A DNA stretch of 7,126 nucleotides, from NCBI GenBank assembly GCA_900555815.1, contig USMR01000039.1:1-7126 (forward strand). The letters are read 5' to 3'. The stretch's first letter is position 1. Each line of letters starts with the position of its first letter. The DNA comes from an uncultured Collinsella sp. (lineage in GTDB: Bacteria > Actinomycetota > Coriobacteriia > Coriobacteriales > Coriobacteriaceae). A program made the translations under genes and the position numbers. Under the pieces are notes generated by a model. That model did no database searches. It saw only the letters and a list, made by a program, of their open reading frames with translations, and was not told where the DNA came from. Below, piece by piece: positions 1 to 6,042 of the stretch.

Positions 1-426
1 GAATATTTGATATTGGAATCACAGGAAAGAGAAGAGGCTGGGACGGTGGTAGAGAAAATCGAAAGTCTCGAAGAATGTGGAACTTTGTTACACGGAAATT
101 TATTGTATCGATGTCTGGACAACGATGAAACGTATTGTTTCTCTCGTGATAAATCCTATGCTTGTTTCGACTTGGACAAACTTGTATTTCCGCTAATTAT
201 TCGCCGGTGGGAGACGGGAGATCGTTTTACCCCCTTTGGAATGAGAGGCAGCCGTAAATTGAGCGATTATTTTAGAGATAAAAAATATTCTCTAATCGAT
301 AAAGCCAATGCTTTGCTGCTATGTTCGGGAAATACGATAATATGGATATTGGGAGAGCGTGCGGCCGATGGATATCGAGTGACTGTGGATACAAAGAGAA
401 TAATCGAATTTAAATATGAAAAATAG
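1..426 (+). CDS. tilS: tRNA(Ile)-lysidine synthetase TilS, C-terminal part (5' end outside window)
   Basis: TilS uses ATP and lysine to convert C34 of the CAU-anticodon tRNA-Ile into lysidine, so that the tRNA reads AUA instead of AUG; it acts in the cytoplasm. The frame is open from base 1 (gaa tat ttg...) to TAG at 424-426, so about 141 C-terminal residues are visible and the catalytic PP-loop domain lies outside the window. The identification rests on the TilS C-terminal domain pattern: RRWETGDRF at 202-228, then PFGMRGSRKLSDYF, then a hydrophobic strand IIWILGERAADGYRVT near the end. This is the family's usual order (R-W-x-x-GD-R-F-x-P-G-M-x-G-x-K-K-L-S-D-F/Y-F). Codon use is AT-rich, matching the first two thirds of rho and unlike everything after 2100. 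The TTG at 7-9 is just an internal Leu codon, not a start. The gene reads towards rho with a 197-base gap, and rho has promoter boxes of its own. Confident on family; species is inferred only to Bacteroidales level. Confidence 0.88.
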   Translation, partial: EYLILESQEREEAGTVVEKIESLEECGTLLHGNLLYRCLDNDETYCFSRDKSYACFDLDKLVFPLIIRRWETGDRFTPFGMRGSRKLSDYFRDKKYSLIDKANALLLCSGNTIIWILGERAADGYRVTVDTKRIIEFKYEK

Positions 427-453
427 TTAAATAATAAACTTATTTTTACATTT

Positions 454-486
454 CTTGTTTTGTTTGACAAATCGGCCGTATATTTG
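454..486 (+). promoter_or_regulatory. Candidate Bacteroidetes-type promoter of rho (-33/-7)
   Basis: TATATTTG at 479-486 is an exact match to the Bacteroidetes -7 consensus TAnnTTTG. CTTG at 454-457 matches three of four bases of the -33 element TTTG, with a 21-base spacer, in the normal range for this phylum. Other TTTG tetramers at 459-462 and 463-466 are too close. Transcription would start near 491-493, leaving a leader of about 130 bases before the rho ATG at 624. Box matches are seen; activity is inferred. Confidence 0.5.
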
Positions 487-542
487 TACGGTGAAATTGC
501 GTAGTGAAATTCTGTACGCAGTAAATTCAAAAATCCAATAAT

Positions 543-550
543 TATATTTG
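543..550 (+). promoter_or_regulatory. Second copy of the Bacteroidetes -7 box TATATTTG upstream of rho
   Basis: An identical TATATTTG octamer occurs 64 bases downstream of the first. No good TTTG element sits 19-21 bases upstream of it, where the sequence around 518-524 reads gcagtaa. It may be a weaker second promoter starting near 557, or chance in AT-rich DNA. Confidence 0.25.
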
Positions 551-564
551 TTCTTTCAGCCAGT

Positions 565-606
565 ATGAGTAATCATGCAGGTAGCTTTAATAAATATAAA
601 GTGTAA
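565..606 (+). CDS. Possible 13-codon leader ORF in the rho 5' UTR
   Basis: ATG at 565-567 opens a short frame encoding [13 protein letters not shown], which ends at TAA 604-606, 17 bases before the rho ATG and in a different frame from rho. It would lie inside the transcript from the promoter at 454-486. No Shine-Dalgarno precedes it, but Bacteroidetes genes often lack one. Bacterial rho genes are known to be autoregulated through their leaders, which makes a leader peptide conceivable. Nothing in the sequence proves translation, and a frame this short is common by chance. Confidence 0.15.
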   Translation: MSNHAGSFNKYKV

Positions 607-623
607 ATCATATTTATTTATTC

Positions 624-2726
624 ATGTATAATATTTTAGAATTGAGCGCTAAAACTCTTGACCAGTTGAAAGTGATAGCTGCTGAAATGGGTATCCAAAA
701 GATTGATGGTATAGAACAAGAAGATCTTGTCTATAAAATTCTTGATCAACAAGCTATTGATATGGCAAGTAAAGCTGCCGCTAATCCTCCTGCTCCGAAA
801 AAGAGAGGTCCTAAACCTAAGAAAAATAAAGAGAAGCCTGTACTTGAAAAACCGAATGAACTAGAAAGTAAATCAAATACAGAGCCTACACCGTCTCTAT
901 CTGTGGAATCGACAGGAGTGGAAGATACGAAAGAGGTGAAAAAGAAAGGCAGAAAGAAAAAAAGCGATGTAACGAGTGAAACCTCGAAAAAAGAAGATTC
1001 AAAACAGGATAATGTTATAGAAGTAAAAGATATTCCTTCTATTATAGAAGAGACTGGGTTATCTTCTCATCCCGCTTTGAAAGAGCCGGTAGCCGAACTA
1101 TTTGAGAATTTAAAAGAAAGCTCTATGGCGTTGGTGGAAAATAACGGTTCCAATGAAAACGAAGAGCTTCCTCAGCAAAGTACACAAGGAGGGCAACCCA
1201 AACAACGCAAACGGATACAAAAGAAAGCTCTTCCAGCTGAATTGATAAATGAAGCTCAAAACACACTGCAAACACCCTCGCCTTCTGTTCCGGTTACAAC
1301 GCCTTCCACCCCGGTAGAAAACAAGCAACAGGAAATTATTCAACAACAGCCCGCTACCGCAAATCAAGGACAACAAGCACCGTTGCCTACATCGTCGTTA
1401 CAGACATTCTTCCCACATAGCGAAAAGCAAAGATTTGTTCCGAGAGGACAGCGCACATTCGTCCCACAGAATAGGAACAGCCAGAATAATGCAGGAAATA
1501 ACAATGGGCAAAACCAAAACTCGAATAATCAACAAACGTTTGTCCCTGAGCCGAAACCTGTCGAGAGACCATACGATTTCGATGGAATATTGACAGGTGT
1601 GGGGGTATTGGAGATGATGCCCGATGGGTATGGATTTCTTCGTTCGTCCGACTACAATTATTTGACTTCTCCCGATGATGTCTATGTTTCTCAATCGCAA
1701 ATAAAGTTGTTTGGTTTGAAGACGGGCGATGTCGTTGAAGGACCTATTCGTCCTCCTAAGGAAGGAGAGAAATATTTTCCGCTGGTGAAGGTGGAGAAAA
1801 TAAATGGTCGCACACCCGAATATGTTCGTGACCGTGTCCCGTTCGATCATCTTACTCCTCTTTTCCCCGATGAAAAATTTGATTTGACGAGTGGAAAATA
1901 CTGTAATTTATCTACTCGTGTGGTCGATATGTTTTCTCCTATCGGTAAAGGACAACGTGGATTGATCGTTGCACCTCCTAAGACGGGTAAGACCGTGTTG
2001 TTGAAAGATATAGCCAATGCTATCTCTGAGAATCACCCGGAGGTTTATATGATTATATTGTTGATCGACGAGCGTCCCGAAGAGGTTACCGATATGCAGC
2101 GTTCCATCAAGGGCGAGGTTGTGGCGTCGACCTTCGATATGCCCGCCGACAACCACACTCGTGTGGCAGAGCTCGTCATCGAGCGCGCAAAACGCATCGT
2201 GGAGCTGGGCGGCGATGTTGTGGTGGTGCTCGACTCCATCACGCGTCTTGCCCGCGCCTACAACTTGGCGGCGCCCGCCTCGGGTCGCATCCTTTCGGGC
2301 GGCGTCGATTCGGCGGCCCTGTATCCGCCCAAGCGCTTCCTGGGCGCAGCCCGTAATATCGAGAACGGTGGCTCGCTCACTATCCTGGCCTCTGCCCTCA
2401 TCGACACCGGTTCCAAGATGGACGAGGTCATCTTTGAGGAGTTCAAGGGCACCGGCAACATGGAGCTTAAGCTCGACCGCGACCTGGCCGATCGCCGCAT
2501 CTTCCCGGCTATCGACCCCGTTGCCTCCGGTACGCGTAACGAGGACCTGTTGGTCGACGAGCAGATGCGTCCGTTTGTCTTTGGCCTGCGTCGCATTCTT
2601 GCCGGCATGAACAACACCGAGCGCGCGGCCGCATCATTTATCAAGGGTCTAAAGGGCACCAACACCAACCAGGAGTTCCTGGTGCGTTCGGCCAAAAAGC
2701 ACAGCGACTACGAGCAGACGTTCTAG
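624..2726 (+). CDS. rho: Transcription termination factor Rho, chimeric (Bacteroidales N-terminus, Coriobacteriia C-terminus)
   Basis: Rho is the hexameric RNA-dependent ATPase/helicase that terminates transcription. The 700-codon frame shows, in order: a Rho_N domain (residues about 1-46); a disordered region (about 50-312), first Lys-rich with an AT-hook-like KKRGPKPKK, then Pro/Gln-rich, then Asn/Gln-rich (16 N/Q in residues 283-304); the cold-shock-like RNA-binding domain (from Y317 to about 395); Walker A APPKTGKT (450-457); catalytic-Glu segment DERPEE (482-487); Walker B VVVVLD (D537); R-loop/GTGNMEL region; and the SGTR arginine finger (R638). Up to about residue 490 the protein is Bacteroidetes-like ([19 protein letters not shown]). 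After it, [27 protein letters not shown] and [17 protein letters not shown] are actinobacterial. G/C-ending codons rise from 22 of 48 just before 2064 to 38 of 48 just after 2096. The ATG at 624 is chosen because Rho_N starts there; no Shine-Dalgarno is visible, as expected for Bacteroidetes. The frame is intact and the core motifs are present, but this exact protein probably does not exist in one organism. Confidence 0.9.
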   Translation: MYNILELSAKTLDQLKVIAAEMGIQKIDGIEQEDLVYKILDQQAIDMASKAAANPPAPKKRGPKPKKNKEKPVLEKPNELESKSNTEPTPSLSVESTGVEDTKEVKKKGRKKKSDVTSETSKKEDSKQDNVIEVKDIPSIIEETGLSSHPALKEPVAELFENLKESSMALVENNGSNENEELPQQSTQGGQPKQRKRIQKKALPAELINEAQNTLQTPSPSVPVTTPSTPVENKQQEIIQQQPATANQGQQAPLPTSSLQTFFPHSEKQRFVPRGQRTFVPQNRNSQNNAGNNNGQNQNSNNQQTFVPEPKPVERPYDFDGILTGVGVLEMMPDGYGFLRSSDYNYLTSPDDVYVSQSQIKLFGLKTGDVVEGPIRPPKEGEKYFPLVKVEKINGRTPEYVRDRVPFDHLTPLFPDEKFDLTSGKYCNLSTRVVDMFSPIGKGQRGLIVAPPKTGKTVLLKDIANAISENHPEVYMIILLIDERPEEVTDMQRSIKGEVVASTFDMPADNHTRVAELVIERAKRIVELGGDVVVVLDSITRLARAYNLAAPASGRILSGGVDSAALYPPKRFLGAARNIENGGSLTILASALIDTGSKMDEVIFEEFKGTGNMELKLDRDLADRRIFPAIDPVASGTRNEDLLVDEQMRPFVFGLRRILAGMNNTERAAASFIKGLKGTNTNQEFLVRSAKKHSDYEQTF
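2064..2096. other. Chimeric junction between Bacteroidales and Coriobacteriia DNA within rho
   Basis: These 33 bases encode [11 protein letters not shown] (residues 481-491), one of the most conserved segments of Rho in all bacteria. Left of it, Leu codons are TTG and the protein is Bacteroidetes-like. From CAG at 2097 on, the next residues (QRSIKGEV) are of the actinobacterial type, where Bacteroidetes Rho typically has ARSVNAEV, and codons become C/G-ending. The exact crossover cannot be placed inside the segment because both parents could share it. Base composition, promoter style and neighbouring genes all change at the same point. Confidence 0.85.
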
Positions 2727-2766
2727 GTTGTCATCCACGCGCAGCGATAGTCATCAATGCGATAAA

Positions 2767-2797
2767 GGGTCGGGGCTTTGAGCCTCGGCCCATTTCC
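2767..2797 (+). terminator. Likely rho transcription terminator
   Basis: GGGTCGGGGCT (2767-2777) pairs with AGCCTCGGCCC (2781-2791) across the loop TTG, giving an 11-bp stem with two G-U pairs, followed by a short weak T-run (atttcc). It lies 40 bases after the rho stop. The hairpin is strong; the poor T-tract makes intrinsic termination likely but not certain. Confidence 0.5.
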
Positions 2798-2874
2798 ATA
2801 TCGCCGCTCCGCGCTTATTTTTGACCATAAGACCGACGAGCAGCAGGTTTCCCGTTTCAATCCGACATCGTCGC

Positions 2875-2903
2875 TTGTAATCGACGGGGCGGTTTCGCAT
2901 AAT
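2875..2903 (+). promoter_or_regulatory. Candidate sigma70-type promoter for the 3040-4897 operon
   Basis: TTGTAA (2875-2880, four of six to TTGACA) and CATAAT (2898-2903, five of six to TATAAT) are separated by exactly 17 bases. A start near 2910 gives a leader of about 130 bases before the ATG at 3040. The -35 hexamer sits in the loop between short inverted repeats CGTCG (2869-2873) and CGACG (2882-2886). This is the best promoter I can see in the 313-base gap after rho, which otherwise holds only the terminator and the leader hairpin. Confidence 0.5.
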
Positions 2904-2960
2904 AGCTTTTAAGCTTCGCGACGGAAAACGCAGATGAAACGAACCATATACCGTTGCTTT

Positions 2961-2973
2961 GGGGCATAGCCCC
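2961..2973 (+). other. Small GC hairpin in the 5' leader of the Ala-rich membrane protein gene
   Basis: GGGGC (2961-2965) and GCCCC (2969-2973) form a 5-bp GC stem around ATA, about 66 bases upstream of the start codon. It is not followed by a T-run, so it does not look like a terminator. No known riboswitch is recognised in this leader; a role in translation or RNA stability is only a guess. Confidence 0.3.
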
Positions 2974-3028
2974 GCTTCATCTTCTCTCGCGCAGCCAACT
3001 GAATGATGCGATTTGGGTGCTGGAAGAT

Positions 3029-3036
3029 GGGGAGAG
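3029..3036 (+). promoter_or_regulatory. Ribosome binding site fixing the start at 3040
   Basis: GGGGAGAG (3029-3036) contains GGAG five bases upstream of ATG 3040-3042. It favours this ATG over the longer frame opening at TTG 3013, which would place the Shine-Dalgarno sequence inside the coding region. Confidence 0.75.
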
Positions 3037-3039
3037 CTC

Positions 3040-4440
3040 ATGGCTTCTTCTGATGCAACACAACGAGCAGTCCTTGCCGGACTTTCGTGCGGGGTCGGCC
3101 TTGCCGCTCCCGTGGTTATGTATGCCGCGACGCTGCCGTTTTCGTCGGTGAATGAGACGGTCGTGGCGGGCGCGGTTCCCTTCGCCGTGGGCGCGGTGGC
3201 GGGCGTGGGTATCTATGCCGCCTCGCTGGGTATCTCCGAGTATCGTGCGCAGCGTGAAGAGCGTCTGTTCCAGCCCGATGCCATGGGCGGTGCCGCCAAT
3301 CTCGATCAGCATCAAAGCGAGTTCAAGACCGCCTCGATTCCAGCTCAGCAGCAGGATGCGACTCCTTACGCTGCGGCTTCTGCTTCTCAGGCTCAGTCGG
3401 AGCAGTCTACCTCGGCATTCCTTTCCGGCCTGACCGGTGCGTTCCAGCGCCGTCATGCCGATGATGGTGTTCCTACCATCGCTCGAGCCGCAGATGCTAT
3501 GGACGAGGCCGAGGCTTGGTCCATGATCGACAGTATGCTCGACGACGATTCGCCGGTGAGCTGCGACCCCGCACGCTCGCGCGACGTCTATCAAGTCGCC
3601 ATCGACGAGCTCACCAACGGCGGGCAGACCGGCTCCCTCAATCGCGACGACATCGCCGCCGCGGCACGCGCCGTGTCTGGCTCCCAGGCCGCCCCTGCGG
3701 GCAGCACGGCAGCTTTCGTGGCACTCGTTGCCAACGCGGCATCCAATAACGCCTACAGCGCTACCTCGGCGGACGCGAACGCTTCTGCCGATAATTCGTA
3801 CGTTGATGAAGCCATTACTGCGGACGAGGAGGCCGTTGCCGCCCGCCGTGCCGCCGAAAGCTCGCTGTGGGGCGCTCCTGCCCAGCAGCAGGCGGCTGAG
3901 GCTGCGCCGTACAACGCAAACCTCGCCAGCATGCCTATCATCTCCGGTGCCGCGGACATCGATCTCGATGACCTCGATGAGCCTGCAGCCATCACCGCAT
4001 CGATTGATGCCCAAGATCGCATCGACACCGGCGACCTTCCGGATGCCTCGCTCGAGGTTGATGTCCCCATGGCTGATTACTCGGGCCACGAGGGCATGTG
4101 GGCCGCCGCCACCGCGATTCTGGATGAGATTGACGAGCCCGCTCCTGTTGCAGCCCCCGCTCCCGTCGCTGCCCCTCAGCCTGCTGCCCCCGCCTATGTC
4201 GGCCGTCACAGCGCTGTGTTCCCCGAGGATACTGCACGTATCTCGCGCGAGAGCATCGAGCGGGCCGAGGCTATTGCCGCCGGCATTATGGAAAACCGTC
4301 GTCACGAGCGCGTCAATCAGATCCTCGAGGAAGAGATCGAGCGCCTGCAGTCCTCTACCGCCAAGCGTAAGGGTCGTGACTATCAGAGCGTTATCGAGGG
4401 CGGTACCGCCAGCTTCGCGACGCTCCGCGCGGAGGCATAA
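3040..4440 (+). CDS. Uncharacterised Ala-rich membrane-anchored protein (two N-terminal TM helices, long disordered tail)
   Basis: I do not recognise this 466-residue protein as a named family. It begins with two hydrophobic helices, about residues 10-34 and 41-66, joined by a short loop (SSVNET). EYRAQREER follows, and its positive charge suggests the bulk of the protein is cytoplasmic. Residues 70-400 are low in complexity: rich in Ala, Ser, Gln and Asp, with an acidic patch ADIDLDDLDEP near 305 and a Pro/Ala stretch at about 366-386. Two parts look structured: a segment around WSMIDSMLDDDSP followed by RSRDVYQVAIDEL, and a charged C-terminal helix (about 400-438, RESIERAEAIAAGIMENRR... LEEEIERL) that could be a coiled coil. 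The start is ATG 3040, with GGAG five bases upstream; TTG 3013 is possible but has no good site. The stop is 7 bases from the vanZ-like gene, and GGAGG at 4431-4435 inside its end serves that gene, so the two are probably translationally coupled. Codon use is GC-rich, like the genes that follow. Confidence 0.75.
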   Translation: MASSDATQRAVLAGLSCGVGLAAPVVMYAATLPFSSVNETVVAGAVPFAVGAVAGVGIYAASLGISEYRAQREERLFQPDAMGGAANLDQHQSEFKTASIPAQQQDATPYAAASASQAQSEQSTSAFLSGLTGAFQRRHADDGVPTIARAADAMDEAEAWSMIDSMLDDDSPVSCDPARSRDVYQVAIDELTNGGQTGSLNRDDIAAAARAVSGSQAAPAGSTAAFVALVANAASNNAYSATSADANASADNSYVDEAITADEEAVAARRAAESSLWGAPAQQQAAEAAPYNANLASMPIISGAADIDLDDLDEPAAITASIDAQDRIDTGDLPDASLEVDVPMADYSGHEGMWAAATAILDEIDEPAPVAAPAPVAAPQPAAPAYVGRHSAVFPEDTARISRESIERAEAIAAGIMENRRHERVNQILEEEIERLQSSTAKRKGRDYQSVIEGGTASFATLRAEA

Positions 4441-4447
4441 CTTCTGC

Positions 4448-4897
4448 ATGGTTAAGATCAATCGAAAATGGGCGGTTGTAACCTGCCTGATGGCGCTCTT
4501 GATCTGGGGCAATTCGCTGGTTCCCGGCTCGGGGTCGGGCTCGCTGAGCCTAACGGTCATGGAAGCTATCCGCGGTTTCCTGCACAGCGTGGGACTTCCA
4601 TATGAATGGGTGACCAACTTTGTTGTTCGCAAGTGCGCGCATTTTACCGAGTATATGGTGCTCGGCATCTTGGCAACGCACGCCTTTGATTTTGAGGGCC
4701 GGCGCACCTTTGACGTGCTGCTGCCCACGGCGGTGTTCCTGCTGCTGATTCCCTCGATCGACGAGACGATTCAGCTCTTTGTGCCGGGACGCGCCGGCAT
4801 GATTACCGATGTGATGATCGACTGCTGTGGAGCGGCAACGGGCGTTGTGCTCCGATATCTCTTACGGTCGCTGATGTGCGCCAAAAAGGCCGCCTAG
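4448..4897 (+). CDS. VanZ-family membrane protein
   Basis: This 149-residue protein fits the VanZ-like family (small polytopic membrane proteins; the founder gives low-level teicoplanin resistance, but most members have no proven role). Conserved features seen are R61-K-x-A-H65-F-x-E68-Y, then D105-E-x-x-Q109-x-F-x-P-G-R115, then D121 and D125-x-x-G128. Likely membrane helices lie at about 8-26, 66-80, 90-104 and 119-140. ATG 4448 is used, with GGAGG (4431-4435) 12 bases upstream, inside the end of the preceding gene; the 7-base gap and this arrangement suggest co-translation with the Ala-rich membrane protein. The same frame stays open far upstream (from 3728), but that stretch is an Arg/Pro/Ser-rich shadow of the neighbour. 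The stop codon lies inside the left arm of the terminator at 4883-4929. There is no glycopeptide-resistance cluster around it, so a resistance role is not supported. Confidence 0.85.
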   Translation: MVKINRKWAVVTCLMALLIWGNSLVPGSGSGSLSLTVMEAIRGFLHSVGLPYEWVTNFVVRKCAHFTEYMVLGILATHAFDFEGRRTFDVLLPTAVFLLLIPSIDETIQLFVPGRAGMITDVMIDCCGAATGVVLRYLLRSLMCAKKAA

Positions 4898-4929
4898 GAC
4901 GTATTGTTTAGTCCTAGGCGGCCTTTTTT
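4883..4929. terminator. Bidirectional intrinsic terminator between convergent genes
   Basis: An 18-base perfect inverted repeat, 4883-4900 and 4911-4928, surrounds a 10-base loop (4901-4910). The left arm starts with AAAAA and the right arm ends in a run of six T (4924-4929), so both strands show a GC hairpin plus U-tract. It ends the VanZ-family operon on the plus strand and, 83 bases past its stop, the sugar kinase gene on the minus strand. The TAG stop of the vanZ-like gene (4895-4897) is in the stem. Confidence 0.93.
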
Positions 4930-5011
4930 ATTTGAGGGCTTATATGAAGCGTGGTGGCGTCGTTCCGTAGGTCGGATTTGCCGGGCGCGCCACGCCCTGT
5001 GGGTGCGTCTG

Positions 5012-5902
5012 CTACTGAAGCGCCTGTGCGCCCAGGGCCAGGCAACCCATGATGCCCTGCTTGCCCTCGAGGCTGTTGTTGACGATGTAGTTATCGATGT
5101 CGTTGACCTCGGGCGTGACGATATAGCCGTTGAGCATTTCGGCGCACTTCTTGCGCGCGAGCGGCACGATGGGGGTGTGGTCGGCCACGCCGCCGCCGAT
5201 GATGATCTTTTGCGGCGCGTAGCACAGCGTGTAGGTCATGAGCGCCTGTGCCAGATAGCCGGCGAGCAGGTCCATGGCCTCCGGGTCATCGGCCATGTCT
5301 CCGGCGCTCTTGCCATCCCAGCGCTTTTTAACGCCGGGGCCGGCGATGAGGCCCTCGAGGCAGTTGTCGTGGAAGGGGCAGGCGCTGTGCTCGCCAATGG
5401 TGTCGCGCGGGTCGCGCGTGACCAGGATGTGGCCGGCCTCGGGATGCATCATGCCGTGCACGAGCTTACCGCCCGAGAGCACGCCGGCGCCTACGCCGGT
5501 GCCGATGGTCAGATACACAACGTCAGTGAGGCCCTGGGCGCAACCAAAGGTGACCTCGCCCAGGCAGGCGACGTTGACGTCGGTGTCGTAGCCGCAGGGG
5601 ATATTGAGCTCGTTTTGGATAGTGCCCAGCAGGTCAAAGTAGCGCCATGCCGTTTTGGGCGTCTCCAGGATCTTGCCGTATTGGGGTGAGGCGGGGTTGA
5701 CTGCGGTGGGGCCAAAGGCGCCGATGCCCAGCGCGGCGATGCCCTTGTTCGCAAACCATGCGTTGACGGCCTCGACGGTCTCCTGCGGGGTCGTGGTCGC
5801 GATCTGCTCGCGCTCCAGGACCGTACCGTCCGCATAGCCCGTGGCGCAAACCATCTTGGTGCCGCCGGCCTCGAGCGCTCCGATAAGCTGCTGCTCTGCC
5901 AT
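5012..5902 (-). CDS. ROK-family sugar kinase, fructokinase-like
   Basis: A 296-residue cytoplasmic sugar kinase of the ROK family, closest in pattern to bacterial fructokinases (ATP + fructose to fructose 6-phosphate; related enzymes also take mannose). It has the N-terminal phosphate-binding motif GALEAGGTK (8-16), GIGAFGP (59-65), the TDVN segment with probable catalytic base D108, LTIGTGVGAG (131-140), and the structural zinc site typical of the family: H158 in HPEAGH, then C175, H178 and C181 in CPFHDNC. IIIGGGV follows near the C-terminus. Length is normal for the family. ATG at 5902 is preferred over the frame's upstream extension to 5959, because GAGAGGAA stands four bases before it and the EAGGTK motif then sits at the usual distance from the N-terminus. 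It is convergent with the vanZ-like gene and shares its terminator. The upstream aminotransferase gene on the same strand ends at a strong terminator, so this gene is probably transcribed alone. Substrate is inferred from similarity. Confidence 0.9.
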   Translation of the reverse strand: MAEQQLIGALEAGGTKMVCATGYADGTVLEREQIATTTPQETVEAVNAWFANKGIAALGIGAFGPTAVNPASPQYGKILETPKTAWRYFDLLGTIQNELNIPCGYDTDVNVACLGEVTFGCAQGLTDVVYLTIGTGVGAGVLSGGKLVHGMMHPEAGHILVTRDPRDTIGEHSACPFHDNCLEGLIAGPGVKKRWDGKSAGDMADDPEAMDLLAGYLAQALMTYTLCYAPQKIIIGGGVADHTPIVPLARKKCAEMLNGYIVTPEVNDIDNYIVNNSLEGKQGIMGCLALGAQALQ

Positions 5903-5906
5903 AGTA

Positions 5907-5914
5907 TTCCTCTC
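5907..5914 (-). promoter_or_regulatory. Ribosome binding site of the sugar kinase gene
   Basis: On the minus strand this reads GAGAGGAA, four bases before ATG 5902-5900. It is the reason for choosing the shorter start over the Met at 5959. Confidence 0.7.
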
Positions 5915-5940
5915 TCTGGGACGAGTTGCTCCGTGACTAA

Positions 5941-5954
5941 AGTATAGAGCTCTA
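5941..5954 (-). promoter_or_regulatory. Candidate -10 box and overlapping palindrome upstream of the sugar kinase
   Basis: On the minus strand TATACT (5946-5941) matches the -10 consensus in five of six bases and would start transcription near 5934, about 32 bases before the start codon. The -35 position has no good hexamer. The perfect 10-base palindrome TAGAGCTCTA (5945-5954) overlaps the upstream edge of the -10 box, where a repressor or other dimeric regulator could bind. Both are seen in the sequence; function is inferred. Confidence 0.4.
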
Positions 5955-5976
5955 ACCATTTAAGAAAGCGCTATAG

Positions 5977-6017
5977 AAAGAAGCCTCGCAACGCAGCGGG
6001 CGGTGCGAGGCTTCTTT
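5977..6017 (-). terminator. Intrinsic terminator of the aminotransferase gene
   Basis: A perfect 14-bp inverted repeat (5977-5990 with 6004-6017, left arm AAAGAAGCCTCGCA) surrounds a 13-base loop. On the minus strand it ends in CTTCTTTCT, a T-rich tail, 25 bases after the aminotransferase stop. It isolates the sugar kinase gene downstream from aminotransferase transcription. Confidence 0.85.
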
Positions 6018-6042
6018 GGTTGCTTTAGTTGCCGGGCCGTCC

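Noticed and set aside
428..449. AT-only inverted repeat (ataa...ttat) after tilS as a terminator
   Set aside because: The stem is about five A-T pairs and would be too weak; such repeats are expected in AT-rich DNA.
2119..2695. Long frames on both strands overlapping the end of rho
   Set aside because: They are shadow frames created by GC-rich codons; Rho motifs run continuously through the region.
2754..3041. 95-codon minus-strand frame in the gap after rho
   Set aside because: No ribosome binding site or family resemblance is evident, and it runs through the terminator and promoter candidates.
3728..4447. Upstream extension of the VanZ frame, giving a 389-residue protein
   Set aside because: The extension is Arg/Pro/Ser-rich shadow sequence overlapping the neighbour in another frame; VanZ similarity and the Shine-Dalgarno site place the start at 4448.
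2977..4728. 583-codon open frame on the minus strand, antisense to the Ala-rich and VanZ-family genes
   Set aside because: Its product is Arg/Gly-rich without a recognisable domain. The long opening follows from the GC-rich third positions of the plus-strand genes, which have a good ribosome binding site and, for VanZ, known motifs.
4448..4897. Glycopeptide resistance gene vanZ
   Set aside because: It belongs to the wide VanZ-like family, but none of the vanH/A/X genes are nearby and most family members have no resistance role.
4904..5689. 261-codon plus-strand frame opposite the sugar kinase
   Set aside because: It is the complement of a clear ROK kinase and has the Val/Ala/Gly/Asp-rich composition expected of a codon-bias shadow.
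5961..5976. Catabolite-control (cre-like) site around AAAGCGCT upstream of the sugar kinase
   Set aside because: Only the central GCG part fits; the outer TG and CA bases of the consensus are missing.
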